Below, piece after piece: positions 50,491-59,840 of a DNA stretch of 64,000 nt. Location of the stretch: assembly GCA_035551355.1 (NCBI GenBank), contig DASZNF010000035.1, forward strand, positions 73,149 to 137,148, in the 5' to 3' direction. The notes under the pieces are model-generated. The model saw nothing but the letters and a program-made list of their open reading frames with translations. It was not told the origin of the DNA and searched no databases. The position numbers were made by a program, and so were the translations under genes. Position 1 is the first letter of the stretch; every line of letters starts with the position of its first letter. Source of the DNA: DATATV01 sp035551355 (GTDB lineage Bacteria > Actinomycetota > Actinomycetes > Mycobacteriales > Pseudonocardiaceae).

Positions 50491-52149
50491 GTGAGAACTC
50501 CGGTGCTGCTCGACGCGGGCGTGGTCACCCGCTGCCGGCGCCGGGTGCACCTGGAACACGACCCGGCCATGACCGGCGTGCCCAAGGCCCCACCCGACCC
50601 GGCGGCCGAACAGCGCATGGCCGACGCGGCCGCGCACCGCCGCCGGGTGGCCGACGAACTGGCCCGGCTGTTCGGCCCGGACTGGACCGAGATCCCGGCC
50701 GAGCCGCAGCTGCGCACCAGCGACCGGGAACGGGCCACCGCCTCGGCGATGGACGCGGGCGCCAGGTTCATCTGGAACGCCCACCTGCCCCGCGACCCGG
50801 CCGGTGGCCGCCGCGGCCGCATCGACCTGCTGGTCCGCGCGGCCGGAGGCTACCTGCCGGTGCTGGTGGTCCGGCACAAGATCACCGACCCGGGCACCGG
50901 CGCCCGCACCTCCCCGCTGGGCGACCCGCTGCCCGAGGGTGCCCGCACCGACCCGCTGCGCCGGGCCCGTCCGCAACCCCGCGACCAGCTGCGCCTGGCC
51001 CACATCCGGGCACTGCTGCACGCCGCAGGCCGGCTGGCCCCGGGCCGCGCCGTGGGCGGAGTGATCGGCCTGGACGCCGACGTGGTGCTCTGGCACGACC
51101 TGGCCGCCCCCACCTGGCCCGGCGGCCGCACCGCGACCGCCGAGTACGAGGCCCGCTTCGCCGACCGGCTCGCGGTGGCCGACGCCGCCCTGACCGGGGC
51201 GCAGCCGCTGGCCTGGCCCTCCCGGATCGTGGACTGCCGCAGCTGCCCGTGGTGGTCCACCTGCGAGGTCGAGCTGGTCCGGGACCGCGACGTGAGCCTG
51301 GTGCTGCGCGGCGAGGACGCCACCCAGCTACGGCAGGTCGGCGTGCGCACGGTGGACGAACTGGCCGCGCTGGACCCGGCCGGCGATCCGCCCGCGCCCA
51401 CCGTGGGCATGCCCTTCGCCGACGCGGTCGCGCTGGCCCGGGCGTGGCTGTCCGACCTGACCCTGGTGCGCCGGGTGCGCGACGTGGCCGCGCTGGTTCC
51501 CCGGGCCGACGTCGAGGTCGACGTGGACATGGAGAGCTTCGGCGACTCCGGCGCCTACCTGTGGGGCTGCCTGCGTTCGGGCGCCACCCCGCCCGGCCTG
51601 ACCGAACCGGCCGGCTACCGGGGGTTCGCCACCTGGGATCCGCTGCCCACCGGCGACGAGGCCCGCTCGTTCGGCGAGTTCTGGAAGTGGCTGTCCGCGG
51701 TGCGGCACACGGCCAATGCCAACGGCCTCACCTTCCGCGCCTACTGCTACAACGAGCTGGCCGAGAATCGCTGGCTGCTGTCCTCGGCCGACCGGTTCGC
51801 CGGCCACCCGGACGTGCCGGCGCGGGCCGAGGTGGCCGCGTTCATCGCCTCCGACGAGTGGGTCGACCTGTTCAAGATCGTCTCCTCGGCGTTCCTGTGC
51901 GCCCACGGCAAGGGCCTGAAAACGTTGGCCCCGGCCGCGGGCTTCCACTGGCGCGACCCGGAAGCGGGCGGCGAGAACTCCATGCGCTGGTACCGCGACG
52001 CGGTCGGCATCGACGGCGAACCGCCCTCGGTCGACCAGCGCATCCGGCTGCTGGAGTACAACGAGGACGACGTGCGCGCCACCTATGCGCTGCGCACCTG
52101 GATGTCCTCGCCCGCCATGGCCGACCTGCCCTTCGTCGGCGACCTGTGA
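50491..52149 (+). CDS. TM0106-type RecB-like putative nuclease
   Basis: 552 residues. N-terminal RecB/Cas4-like domain: Cys15 and the later C249-x2-C252-x5-C258 would hold a 4Fe-4S cluster as in Cas4 and AddB. GRIDLLVR supplies the first acidic residue, while the expected (D/E)xK reads VVRHK. The C-terminal half is an RNase H/DnaQ-like domain (VDVDMESFGDSGAYLWG, YNELAENRWL and a final YNEDDVRATYALR). The family resembles Rv2119; biological role unknown. The GTG at 50491 lies 8 bases after TAGAGT; a TTG two codons earlier is less likely. No CRISPR is present. Confidence 0.85.
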   Translation: MRTPVLLDAGVVTRCRRRVHLEHDPAMTGVPKAPPDPAAEQRMADAAAHRRRVADELARLFGPDWTEIPAEPQLRTSDRERATASAMDAGARFIWNAHLPRDPAGGRRGRIDLLVRAAGGYLPVLVVRHKITDPGTGARTSPLGDPLPEGARTDPLRRARPQPRDQLRLAHIRALLHAAGRLAPGRAVGGVIGLDADVVLWHDLAAPTWPGGRTATAEYEARFADRLAVADAALTGAQPLAWPSRIVDCRSCPWWSTCEVELVRDRDVSLVLRGEDATQLRQVGVRTVDELAALDPAGDPPAPTVGMPFADAVALARAWLSDLTLVRRVRDVAALVPRADVEVDVDMESFGDSGAYLWGCLRSGATPPGLTEPAGYRGFATWDPLPTGDEARSFGEFWKWLSAVRHTANANGLTFRAYCYNELAENRWLLSSADRFAGHPDVPARAEVAAFIASDEWVDLFKIVSSAFLCAHGKGLKTLAPAAGFHWRDPEAGGENSMRWYRDAVGIDGEPPSVDQRIRLLEYNEDDVRATYALRTWMSSPAMADLPFVGDL

Positions 52150-52152
52150 GGG

Positions 52153-53019
52153 TTACTCGCGCAACTCCGCGGCCAGGTGCGGCTTGCCGGATTTGGCGTC
52201 CACCAGGGAAAAACCGGTCGCCGGCTGCCCGGTCACGGCCAAGGCGACCTTGGCCGGCAACCGGATGGGCAGCTTGAACCTCACGTCCACGGTGTAGGCA
52301 TCGGGCAGCCGGCCCTCGAAGAAGGCCAGGCAGCGCGCGGCCGACCACATGCCGTGCGCGATCGCGGTGGGGAAGCCGAACGGCTTGGCACTCAACGGAT
52401 GCAGGTGGATCGGGTTGTGGTCGCCGGACACGTGCGCATACCGGCGGCCGATGTCGCCGGGCACCCGCCACACCGCGGCCGGATGCTCCGGCGGCGCCAC
52501 CTCGGTCCTGGCCCCCGGCCCGGAACCGCCGGAACTCGTGCGGCGCAGGTAGGTGCTCACCTCGTGCCACACCACCTCGCCGCCCGCGGACGCCTCGCTG
52601 ATCATGTCGAACCGGCTGCCCCGCTCGTGCGGCCGCAGGTTCTCCGCGTGCACCCGCACCACCAGCGGCTCGGCCGCGCCGATCGGCCGCCGCTGCCGGA
52701 TCTTGTTGGCCACGTGCACCAATCCGATCAGCGGGAACGGGAACTCCGGATCGGTCATCAGCCTGGTCTGCATGCCGAACGCGAGAATGTGCGGATAGGT
52801 CACCGGCAGCGTGTCCGACACCCGGAACCCGCACACCCGCGCGTACTCGGCCAGTTCGCCCGGATCGGCGACAACGCCGGACCGGGCATAACCGTGCTCC
52901 GGCAACGCATCCGAGCCACCCGATCCACCGGACCGGCCCAGCCCGCCCAGCGCGGCCTTGGCGAACAACTTCGGCAGCTGCGGCGCGGAATCCAGCTCCC
53001 GCAAGGAAATGGTCGTCAT
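52153..53019 (-). CDS. htdX: MaoC-like 3-hydroxyacyl dehydratase
   Basis: 288 residues, a double hot-dog protein. The hydratase-2 motif is in the C-terminal half: YAHVSGDHNPIHLHPLSAKPFGFPTAIAHGMWS, with Asp and His in their catalytic places. The N-terminal hot dog lacks it. Dehydrates 3-hydroxyacyl thioesters to enoyl thioesters. ATG begins one base before the fabG4 stop codon (TGACATG), so the two are coupled, as htdX (Rv0241c) follows fabG4 (Rv0242c) in M. tuberculosis. Convergent with the nuclease gene. Confidence 0.92.
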   Translation of the reverse strand: MTTISLRELDSAPQLPKLFAKAALGGLGRSGGSGGSDALPEHGYARSGVVADPGELAEYARVCGFRVSDTLPVTYPHILAFGMQTRLMTDPEFPFPLIGLVHVANKIRQRRPIGAAEPLVVRVHAENLRPHERGSRFDMISEASAGGEVVWHEVSTYLRRTSSGGSGPGARTEVAPPEHPAAVWRVPGDIGRRYAHVSGDHNPIHLHPLSAKPFGFPTAIAHGMWSAARCLAFFEGRLPDAYTVDVRFKLPIRLPAKVALAVTGQPATGFSLVDAKSGKPHLAAELRE

Positions 53020-53020
53020 G

Positions 53021-54361
53021 TCACGCTCCGAGCAGACTCTGGCCACACACCCGGACCACATTGCCGTTCACCCCGACCGACGCCGGATTGGCATACCAGG
53101 CAATGGTTTCGGCCACGTCCACCGGCAACCCGCCCTGGGTCATGGCGTTCATCCGGCGGCCGGCCTCACGCAGGAACAACGGCATCGCCGCGGTCATGTC
53201 GGTCTCGATGAAGCCCGGCGCGACCGCGTTCACCGTGCCGCCCCGGCGCGCCATCCGCGGCGCCAGCGCCTGCACCATGCCGATCACGCCCGCCTTGGAC
53301 GTGCCGTAGTTGGTCTGCCCGGCGTTGCCCGCGATCCCGGCCATCGAGGACACCCCGATGATCCGGCCGCCGGAGTTCAATCCCTTGCGGGACAACAGGG
53401 TCTCGTTGATGCGCAGCTGGCTGGCCAGGTTCACCGCGAGCACCGAATCCCACCGGCCGCGGTCCATGTTGGCCAGCTTCCTGTCCCGGGTGATGCCCGC
53501 GTTGTGCACCAGGATGTCCAGCCCGCCGTAGCGGCCGCCGGTGAACTCGATCAGCCTGTCCGCCGCGTCGTCGGCGGTGACGTCCAGCTGCAGCGTGGAT
53601 CCGCCGACCCGGTTGGCCACAGTGGACAGCCGGTCACCGGCCGCGGGCACGTCCAGGCACACCACGGTGGCCCCGTCCCGGGCCAGCACCGTGGCGATGG
53701 ACGCGCCGATGCCGCGCGAGGCCCCGGTCACCACCGCGACCTTCCCGGCCAGCGGCCGGGTCCAGTCCTCCGGCGCCAGCGCCTCCCCGGCCGCGCTGAT
53801 CCGCACCACCTGCCCGGACACATAGGCCGAGCGCGCGGACAGCAGGAACCGCAGCGTCGACTCCATCGAGGCCTCGGCGCCCTTCTCCACGTACACCAGC
53901 TGCACGGTGGCGCCCCGGCGCATCTCCTTGCCCAGCGAGCGGGTGAAGCCCTCCAGCGCGCGCTGGGCGATCTTCTCCGCGGCCGCGGTGATCTTCTCCG
54001 GCGGCGTGCCCAGCACCAGCACCCGTCCGCTGGAGCGGACGCGGCGCAGCACCGGGTTGAAGAACTCGTGCAGCCGCACCAGCTGCTCGGGCGAGGTGAT
54101 GCCGGTGGCGTCGAACACCAGCGCGCCGAACCGGGTGTCGCCCGCGGCGTCGGTCACCACCTCGGCGTCGGCCTTGCCCAGCACCTCGGCCACCGCGTCG
54201 GACAGGCGGCCCCCGGGCGCACCGCCCAGCAGCGCGGGGCCGGTGAGCAGGGGTTGCCCGGGTTCGTACCGGCGCAGTGGGACCGGGTCGGGCAGGCCCA
54301 GTCGGCGCACCATGAGGGAGCCAACGGTCGAGCTGGCGAACTGCTGATACCGGTCGGTCAT
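53021..54361 (-). CDS. fabG4: High-molecular-weight 3-oxoacyl-ACP/CoA reductase FabG4-like
   Basis: 446 residues. An N-terminal flavodoxin-like domain of about 200 residues precedes the SDR domain, the layout of mycobacterial FabG4. SDR motifs: TGASRGIG at 212-219, NAG at 287-289, Ser338/339, Tyr352 and Lys356 in YGTSK. Probably NADH-dependent and acting on CoA thioesters. ATG with GAGAGG 8 bases upstream. Divergent from fadA2 across 83 bases that hold one YTAC-N6-GTAR operator overlapping its TAGCAT -10 candidate. Confidence 0.94.
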   Translation of the reverse strand: MTDRYQQFASSTVGSLMVRRLGLPDPVPLRRYEPGQPLLTGPALLGGAPGGRLSDAVAEVLGKADAEVVTDAAGDTRFGALVFDATGITSPEQLVRLHEFFNPVLRRVRSSGRVLVLGTPPEKITAAAEKIAQRALEGFTRSLGKEMRRGATVQLVYVEKGAEASMESTLRFLLSARSAYVSGQVVRISAAGEALAPEDWTRPLAGKVAVVTGASRGIGASIATVLARDGATVVCLDVPAAGDRLSTVANRVGGSTLQLDVTADDAADRLIEFTGGRYGGLDILVHNAGITRDRKLANMDRGRWDSVLAVNLASQLRINETLLSRKGLNSGGRIIGVSSMAGIAGNAGQTNYGTSKAGVIGMVQALAPRMARRGGTVNAVAPGFIETDMTAAMPLFLREAGRRMNAMTQGGLPVDVAETIAWYANPASVGVNGNVVRVCGQSLLGA

Positions 54362-54391
54362 CCGGGACGCCTCTCTACTCTGACCTGAATG

Positions 54392-54405
54392 CTACTCGTC
54401 GGTAG
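54392..54405. promoter_or_regulatory. YTAC-N6-GTAR operator in the fabG4/fadA2 divergent promoter
   Basis: CTACTCGTCGGTAG, a perfect 4+6+4 inverted repeat. GCTACTCGTCGGTA is identical to the site before fadE5. It overlaps a TAGCAT -10 candidate for fabG4 and lies just upstream of TAGTAT (54408-54413) for fadA2, suited to repression of both. Confidence 0.72.
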
Positions 54406-54444
54406 GTTAGTATTCCCAGCATCGGCCGGCACAGGGAGTAGCGC

Positions 54445-55719
54445 ATGACTGGCATCCAGAAGGTGGCCGTCGTCGGCGGCAACCGCATCCCGTTCGCCCG
54501 CTCGAACGGACCCTACGCACACGCCTCCAACCAGGACATGTTCACCGCGGCGCTGGACGGGCTGGTCAGCCGGTTCGGCCTGCAGGGCCGGCGGCTCGGC
54601 GAGGTCGCCGGCGGCGCTGTGCTCAAACACAGCCGTGACTTCAACCTCATCCGGGAGTGCGTGCTGGGCAGCGCGCTGTCCGCCGACACCCCCGCGGTGG
54701 ACCTGCAGCAGGCCTGCGGCACCGGGCTGCAGGCGGTCGTCTCGGTGGCCAACAAGATCGCACTGGGCCAGATCGAGGCCGGCATCGCCGGTGGCGTGGA
54801 CACCACAAGCGACGCACCGCTGGGCGTCAACGAGGATCTGCGGCGCGTGCTGATCAGCCTGAACAGCGCCAAGAGCCTGGGCGCCCGGCTGGCCCTGCTG
54901 ACCAAGCTGCGCCCCGGCCACCTCGTCCCGGACATGCCGCGCAACGCCGAACCGCGCACCGGCCTGTCCATGGGCGAGCACGCCGCCATCACCGCCAAGG
55001 AATGGGGCATCGGCCGCGCCGAACAGGACGAACTGGCCGCGGCCAGCCACCGCAAGCTGGCCGCCGCCTACGACCGCGGCTTCTTCGACGACCTGCTCAC
55101 CCCGTTTCAGGGCATCGAGCGCGATGCGAACCTGCGCGCCGACTCCTCGGCCGAGAAACTGGCCAAGCTCAAGCCGGCCTTCGGCGGCGCGGCGGGCACC
55201 ATGACCGCGGGCAACTCCACTCCGCTCTCCGACGGCGCGTCCACCGTGCTGCTGGCCAGCGAGGACTGGGCCAGCCGGCACAACCTGCCGGTGCTGGCCT
55301 ACCTGAGCTTCTCCGAGACCGCGGCGGTGGACTACGTGCACGGCGAGGAGGGCCTGCTGATGGCCCCGGCCTACGCGGTGCCCCGGATGCTGTCCCGGGC
55401 CGGGCTGACCCTGGCCGATTTCGACTTCTACGAGATCCACGAGGCGTTCGCCTCCCAGGTGCTGGCCACCCTGCGGGCCTGGGAGGACCCGGCGTTCGGC
55501 AAGGAGAAGCTGGGCCTGGACGGCGCGTTGGGCAGCGTGGACCGCACGAAGCTCAACGTCAACGGCTCCTCGCTGGCCGCGGGACACCCGTTCGCCGCGA
55601 CCGGCGGGCGGATCGTGGCCACCCTGGCCAAGCTGCTGGCCGAGAAGGGCTCGGGCCGCGGCCTGATCTCCATCTGCGCCGCCGGCGGCCAGGGCGTCAC
55701 CGCGATCCTGGAGCGCTAA
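54445..55719 (+). CDS. fadA2: Acetyl-CoA acyltransferase (thiolase) FadA2-like
   Basis: 424 residues. The nucleophile Cys91 lies in LQQACGTGLQ; the second site is NVNGSSLAAGHPFAATGGR with His, and the third is ICAAGGQG with Cys. It cleaves 3-oxoacyl-CoA in beta-oxidation or condenses it in reverse. Matches Rv0243 by sequence and by its divergent position to fabG4. ATG with GGGAG upstream. A predicted TetR operator sits in the shared promoter. Confidence 0.94.
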   Translation: MTGIQKVAVVGGNRIPFARSNGPYAHASNQDMFTAALDGLVSRFGLQGRRLGEVAGGAVLKHSRDFNLIRECVLGSALSADTPAVDLQQACGTGLQAVVSVANKIALGQIEAGIAGGVDTTSDAPLGVNEDLRRVLISLNSAKSLGARLALLTKLRPGHLVPDMPRNAEPRTGLSMGEHAAITAKEWGIGRAEQDELAAASHRKLAAAYDRGFFDDLLTPFQGIERDANLRADSSAEKLAKLKPAFGGAAGTMTAGNSTPLSDGASTVLLASEDWASRHNLPVLAYLSFSETAAVDYVHGEEGLLMAPAYAVPRMLSRAGLTLADFDFYEIHEAFASQVLATLRAWEDPAFGKEKLGLDGALGSVDRTKLNVNGSSLAAGHPFAATGGRIVATLAKLLAEKGSGRGLISICAAGGQGVTAILER

Positions 55720-55850
55720 CGCTCTCTACGGTTATATAGCGTGATTGCTAGAAAGACGAATACGGTGACATGGGCGGCGGCGCGCCGGGGCCAGTAGGCC
55801 TTTCTGGCCGAGTATCGGATCGAAGCTAGACAAGGCGATACGGTCTGATG

Positions 55851-57044
55851 ATGGACCCGGTGCGCAACCCGTTCGCCCCCGGAGCCGGCCAGCGGCCACC
55901 CGAGCTCGCCGGCCGCGACCGCGAGGTCGACGCGTTCGACGTGGTGCTGGAACGGGTGTCCCGGGGTCGGCCGGAACGCAGCCTGGTGCTCACCGGTCTG
56001 CGCGGCGTCGGCAAGACCGTGCTGCTGGGCGAACTGCGCTCGATGGCGGTGCGCCGGGGCTGGGGCGCGGGCAAGATCGAGGCCCGCCCGGACGCCGACC
56101 TGCGCCGCCCGCTGTCGGCCGCGCTGCACCGGGCCGTGCGCGATCTGGCCGTGCGCCACCGGGCGCCGGACCGGGTGGAGGACGTGCTCGGCGTGCTCAA
56201 GGCGTTCGCCCTGCGGGCCAACGCCGACAACGCCAAACTCCGCGAGCGCTGGCAGCCCGGCATCGACGCGCCGGCCGCGGTCGGCCGGGCCGACTCCGGC
56301 GACATCGAGATCGACCTGGTGGAACTGTTCACCGACGTGGCCGAACTGGCCGCCGACGTGGGCACCGGCGTGGCGCTGCTCATCGACGAGATGCAGGACC
56401 TGCGGGCCGACGACGTGTCCGCGTTGTGTGCCGCGTGCCACGAGCTGTCCCAGTCCGGCGCGCCCCTGGTGGTGGTCGGGGCCGGGCTGCCGCACCTGCC
56501 CACGGTCCTGTCGGCCAGCAAGTCCTACTCCGAGCGCCTGTTCCGCTACGTCCGCATCGACCGGCTCGATCGATCCGACGCCGACCGGGCGGTACTGGCC
56601 CCGGTCGACCGCGAACAGGCCGAGATCACCCCGGCCGCGCTGACCGAGCTGTTCGAGGTCTCCGGCGGCTACCCCTACTTCATCCAGGCCTACGGCAAAG
56701 CGGCCTGGGACGCCGCCCCCGCCGACCCGATCACCGAGGAGGACGTGCGAGTGTCCGCCCCGGAGGCTGAGGCCGAACTGGCGGTGGGCTTCTTCGGCTC
56801 CCGCTACGAACGAGCCACCCCGGCCGAACGCGAATACCTGCGCGCGATGGCCGAACTGACCGAAGGCCGGGACGAGGGCGCGGGCAGCTCCGACGTGGCG
56901 GTGTTCCTGGGTCGCAAGCCCTCGTCCCTGTCCCCGGCCCGGGACAGCCTGATCAAGAAGGGCCTGGTCTACTCCGGGGAGCGGGGTCGGATCGCGTTCA
57001 CCGTGCCGCACTTCGGCCGGTTCCTGATGACTCGCGAAGACTGA
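55851..57044 (+). CDS. AAA ATPase, ORC1/Cdc6- or STAND-like
   Basis: 397 residues. Walker A GLRGVGKT at 49-56 and Walker B ALLIDEMQDL near 180-189, with a sensor-like GAGLP after it. A lid domain and a C-terminal winged-helix-like region (residues about 320-397, SSDVAVFLGRKPSSLSPARDSLIKKGLV) follow, which could bind DNA. Actinobacterial homologues are annotated only as ATP-binding proteins. The ATG at 55851 lies 6 bases after TACGGT and may be leaderless; an ATG one codon earlier is possible. It interrupts the fadA2-fadE5 block. Confidence 0.8.
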   Translation: MDPVRNPFAPGAGQRPPELAGRDREVDAFDVVLERVSRGRPERSLVLTGLRGVGKTVLLGELRSMAVRRGWGAGKIEARPDADLRRPLSAALHRAVRDLAVRHRAPDRVEDVLGVLKAFALRANADNAKLRERWQPGIDAPAAVGRADSGDIEIDLVELFTDVAELAADVGTGVALLIDEMQDLRADDVSALCAACHELSQSGAPLVVVGAGLPHLPTVLSASKSYSERLFRYVRIDRLDRSDADRAVLAPVDREQAEITPAALTELFEVSGGYPYFIQAYGKAAWDAAPADPITEEDVRVSAPEAEAELAVGFFGSRYERATPAEREYLRAMAELTEGRDEGAGSSDVAVFLGRKPSSLSPARDSLIKKGLVYSGERGRIAFTVPHFGRFLMTRED

Positions 57045-57151
57045 CCCCCATCGACACGCAGAGACATCAACTGAACACTTCTGGATTGTGTCCTAGATCA
57101 CATTCATCTGGGGTAGTAACGGACCGGGTTCGCACAGCGATGACACGGATG

Positions 57152-57196
57152 GCGCCGTGGCGCTGCCGGACCCCCGACCTGGCAGCGCCACGGCGC
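57152..57196. terminator. 16-bp hairpin between AAA and thioredoxin-NHL genes
   Basis: Arms 57152-57167 and 57181-57196 are perfectly complementary with a 13-base loop, and GAT/ATC pairs extend them after a one-base bulge. The position 108 bases after the AAA stop suggests a terminator, but with no T-run it could also be a leader structure for the next gene. Confidence 0.6.
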
Positions 57197-57249
57197 ATCC
57201 ACGTTCTGGGACGGGGAACACTCCGAGGTCGGTCCGAGTTGTGCCGGGC

Positions 57250-59271
57250 GTGACCACAGCGACTCGCCGAGCCCGGGTACGGGCCCCCGAACTGCGCGGA
57301 CGCGGCTGGCTGAACACCGGCGGCGAGCAGCTCCGGCTGGCGGATCTCCGCGGCAAAGTCCTGCTCCTGGACTTCTGGACCAGCTGCTGCATCAACTGTC
57401 TTCACGTGCTGGACGAACTGCGCCCATTGGCGGAGGAGTTCGCCGACGTCCTGGTCACCATCGGCGTGCACTCGCCCAAATTCGCCCACGAAGCCGACCC
57501 CCGAGTGGTCGCCGATGCCGTCGAGCGTTACGCGGTCCACCACGCCGTGCTCGACGACCCCGACCTGACCACCTGGCAGAACTACGCGGTCAAGGCCTGG
57601 CCCACCCTCGTGCTGGTCGACCCCGAGGGCTACATCGTGCACGTGGCCGCGGGCGAAGGCCACGCCGAAGCGCTGCGCCGCGTCATCCGCGAGGTGATCG
57701 CCGACCACGACGACCGCGGCACCCTGCACCGCGGCACCGGCCCCTACGTGCCCCCACCCGCGCCGGACACGACCCTGCGCTTCCCCGGCAAAGTCACCGT
57801 CACCCCGGGCGGCACCCTCCTGGTCTCCGACACCGGCGCCCACCGCCTGGTCGAACTGGCCGCCGACGCCGACACCGTGATCCGCGAAATCGGCACCGGC
57901 ATCCGAGGCACCGCCGACGGCCGCCCCGACGCGGCCCAATTCGCCGAACCCGGCGGAATCGCCTTGCTGCCCAAGGAAATCGCGGAGGCCGTCGGCTACG
58001 ACGCCGTGGTGGCCGACACCGTCAACCACACCCTCCGCGCCCTGCGCCTGTCCGACGGTTTCGTGACCACGATCGCCGGGACGGGCCGGCCATGGCGCGA
58101 CGGCCCCACCGACGGCCCGGCCGCGAAGATCGACCTCACCAGCCCCTGGGACGTGGCGTGGTGGGCGCCGGCCGGTGGCGTGGTCGTCGCCATGGCCGGC
58201 AACCACACCCTCAGCGTCTTCGACCCGGTGGCCGGGACCGTCCGCCGCCTGGCCGGCACCACGGTCGAGGGCTTGAACGACGGCCCAGCAGCGGAAGCCT
58301 TCTTCGCCCAGCCCTCGGCCCTGGCCGCCACCGAGACTCACCTGTGGCTGGCCGACGCCGAAACCTCCGCCCTCCGCTACCTGACCGCGGCCGAACCCGA
58401 ACCTGCCGGGGCCGAACCCGAACCTGCCGGGGCCGAACCCGAACCGGCCGGGGCCCCCGAACCGGCCGCGGCCACGGGAACCGGCGCGGCAGCGGCAACC
58501 GCCCCGGCCGCCTCCGGAACCGCGCATGGCTCGGCCGCCCGCGAAACGGTCGTGGCCACCGAAACGGGCCCGGCCGCCACCTTCACCGTGCACACCGTGG
58601 CGGGCACCGGCCTGTTCGACTTCGGCCACCGCGACGGCCCCGCCGCCGAGGCCCTGTTCCAGCACCCCCTTGGCATCGCCGCGCTCCCCGACGGCAGCAT
58701 CGCGATCGCCGACACCTACAACGGCGCCCTACGCCGCTACGACCCGCTCACCGACCAGGTGTCCACCCTGGCCACGGACCTCGCCGAACCGGCCGACGTC
58801 GCCGTGCTGGACGGCGAGGTGATCGTGGTGGCCTCCGCCGCCCACCGCCTGGACCGCCCCGTGCCCCCCGGCGTGGCCGGACAACTGGTCGCCGGGCCCG
58901 CCCACCAGGTCCGCCGCCCACCCACAGAACTGGCTCCGGGCGCGGTGACCCTCGCCGTCGTCTGCCAACCCCCACCCGGCCAGAAACCGGACGACCGCTA
59001 CGGCCCGTCCACCCGCCTGGAGATCACCGCCTCCCCACCCGAGCTGATCCGCTCCGGCGCAGGCGAAACCACTGACCTGTCCCGCGCCCTGATCCTGGCC
59101 GACGACGTGCCCAGCGGCGTCCTGCACGTGGTCGCCCAAGCGGCCAGCTGCGACACCGAAGGCGAACACCCCGCCTGCCGCCTGACCAGACAGGACTGGG
59201 GCGTGCCCATCCGCATCACACCCGCCGGCGCCACCCGCCTCCCGCTGATGCTGGGCGGCCTGGACGACTGA
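57250..59271 (+). CDS. Thioredoxin-domain NHL-repeat protein (NHLRC2-like)
   Basis: 673 residues. Residues 10-160 form a TlpA-like thioredoxin domain with the active CxxC at Cys47-Cys50 in SCCINCLH. An NHL beta-propeller follows with repeated VSDTGAHRLVEL, VADTVNHTLRAL, VAMAGNHTLSVF, LADAETSALRYL and IADTYNGALRRY blades. An Ala/Pro/Glu-rich insert at about 378-425 contains three exact AEPEPAG units. A soluble C-terminal beta domain ends the chain. No signal peptide, so cytosolic. Function in bacteria is unknown. The GTG start is preferred over an earlier one inside the hairpin; the ribosome-binding site is weak. Confidence 0.82.
   Translation: MTTATRRARVRAPELRGRGWLNTGGEQLRLADLRGKVLLLDFWTSCCINCLHVLDELRPLAEEFADVLVTIGVHSPKFAHEADPRVVADAVERYAVHHAVLDDPDLTTWQNYAVKAWPTLVLVDPEGYIVHVAAGEGHAEALRRVIREVIADHDDRGTLHRGTGPYVPPPAPDTTLRFPGKVTVTPGGTLLVSDTGAHRLVELAADADTVIREIGTGIRGTADGRPDAAQFAEPGGIALLPKEIAEAVGYDAVVADTVNHTLRALRLSDGFVTTIAGTGRPWRDGPTDGPAAKIDLTSPWDVAWWAPAGGVVVAMAGNHTLSVFDPVAGTVRRLAGTTVEGLNDGPAAEAFFAQPSALAATETHLWLADAETSALRYLTAAEPEPAGAEPEPAGAEPEPAGAPEPAAATGTGAAAATAPAASGTAHGSAARETVVATETGPAATFTVHTVAGTGLFDFGHRDGPAAEALFQHPLGIAALPDGSIAIADTYNGALRRYDPLTDQVSTLATDLAEPADVAVLDGEVIVVASAAHRLDRPVPPGVAGQLVAGPAHQVRRPPTELAPGAVTLAVVCQPPPGQKPDDRYGPSTRLEITASPPELIRSGAGETTDLSRALILADDVPSGVLHVVAQAASCDTEGEHPACRLTRQDWGVPIRITPAGATRLPLMLGGLDD
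58390..58452 (+). repeat. 21-base in-frame tandem repeat, three copies
   Basis: Units at 58390-58410, 58411-58431 and 58432-58452, the third with one substitution, encode AEPEPAG three times between propeller blades of the thioredoxin-NHL protein. Copy number could vary between strains. Confidence 0.88.
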
Positions 59272-59276
59272 CAATC

Positions 59277-59321
59277 GCCCGACCACGCCCCGCCCGACCA
59301 CGCCCCGCCCGACCATGCCCC
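59277..59321. repeat. 15-base intergenic tandem repeat, three copies
   Basis: GCCCGACCACGCCCC at 59277-59291 and 59292-59306, and a third copy with one change at 59307-59321, directly after the thioredoxin-NHL stop. Confidence 0.85.
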
Positions 59322-59418
59322 GCGCGCCCGCGCGCCGCGCAACCGGCGCCCCGGCCTCGGCGGTTGCCCGGCCCCAGCTGTTGACGGAACCAGCCCGCCC
59401 GCCAAGTACCATTCCGCC

Positions 59419-59739
59419 GTGGCCGATCCCAAGCTGGAAATCCAGATGCTGCACGACCGGGTGCTGGTAAAAATCTCCCCGGAGGACGGCGAGCGTCGCA
59501 GCACCGGCGGGATCGTGATCCCGGCGACCGCACAGGTGGCCAAGCGCCTGGCCTGGGGCGACGTACTCGGGGTCGGCAACAACGTCCGGACGGTCAAAGT
59601 CGGCGACCGCGCGCTGTTCAATCCGGACGACCAGCTGGAAGTGGAAATCCAGGCCGAGTCCTACCTGGTCATGCGCGAACGCGACATCCACGCCCTGGCC
59701 ACCGAACGCACCGAACACGGCACCGGCCTCTACCTCTGA
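59419..59739 (+). CDS. GroES-like co-chaperonin
   Basis: 106 residues with the Cpn10 fold: IQMLHDRVLVKISPEDGERRSTGGIVIP, a mobile-loop region, GDVLGVGNNVRTVKVGDRALFNPD, then YLVMRERDIHA. No groEL lies beside it, and the sequence differs enough from standard GroES (a Thr-Ala-Gln-Val loop) that it is probably a second, specialised copy. The GTG at 59419 lies 6 bases after TACCAT with no ribosome-binding site: leaderless. Confidence 0.85.
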   Translation: MADPKLEIQMLHDRVLVKISPEDGERRSTGGIVIPATAQVAKRLAWGDVLGVGNNVRTVKVGDRALFNPDDQLEVEIQAESYLVMRERDIHALATERTEHGTGLYL

Positions 59740-59802
59740 GCCCACCCCGCCGCAAACCCCGCGCCCGACAAACCCCCGCGGCAACCAAACGGCAAAAACA
59801 AA

Positions 59803-59840
59803 AATGTGGGTGGGCACCCGACCGGGCACCCACCCACATT
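59803..59840 (-). terminator. Rho-independent terminator downstream of fadE5
   Basis: AATGTGGGTGGG (59803-59814) pairs with CCCACCCACATT (59829-59840). On the minus strand the stem is followed by TTTGTTTTTG, a U-rich tract. It lies 113 bases after the fadE5 stop and 63 bases after the convergent GroES-like gene. Confidence 0.82.

Noticed and set aside
50491..52149. A CRISPR-associated Cas4
   Set aside because: Shares the Cas4-like Cys cluster, but the C-terminal RNase H-like domain marks the TM0106 family, and no repeats or cas genes are in the window.
57157..57249. Upstream GTG start for the thioredoxin-NHL protein
   Set aside because: It would put the N-terminus inside a 16-bp perfect hairpin and add Pro/Arg/Gly residues not expected before the thioredoxin domain.
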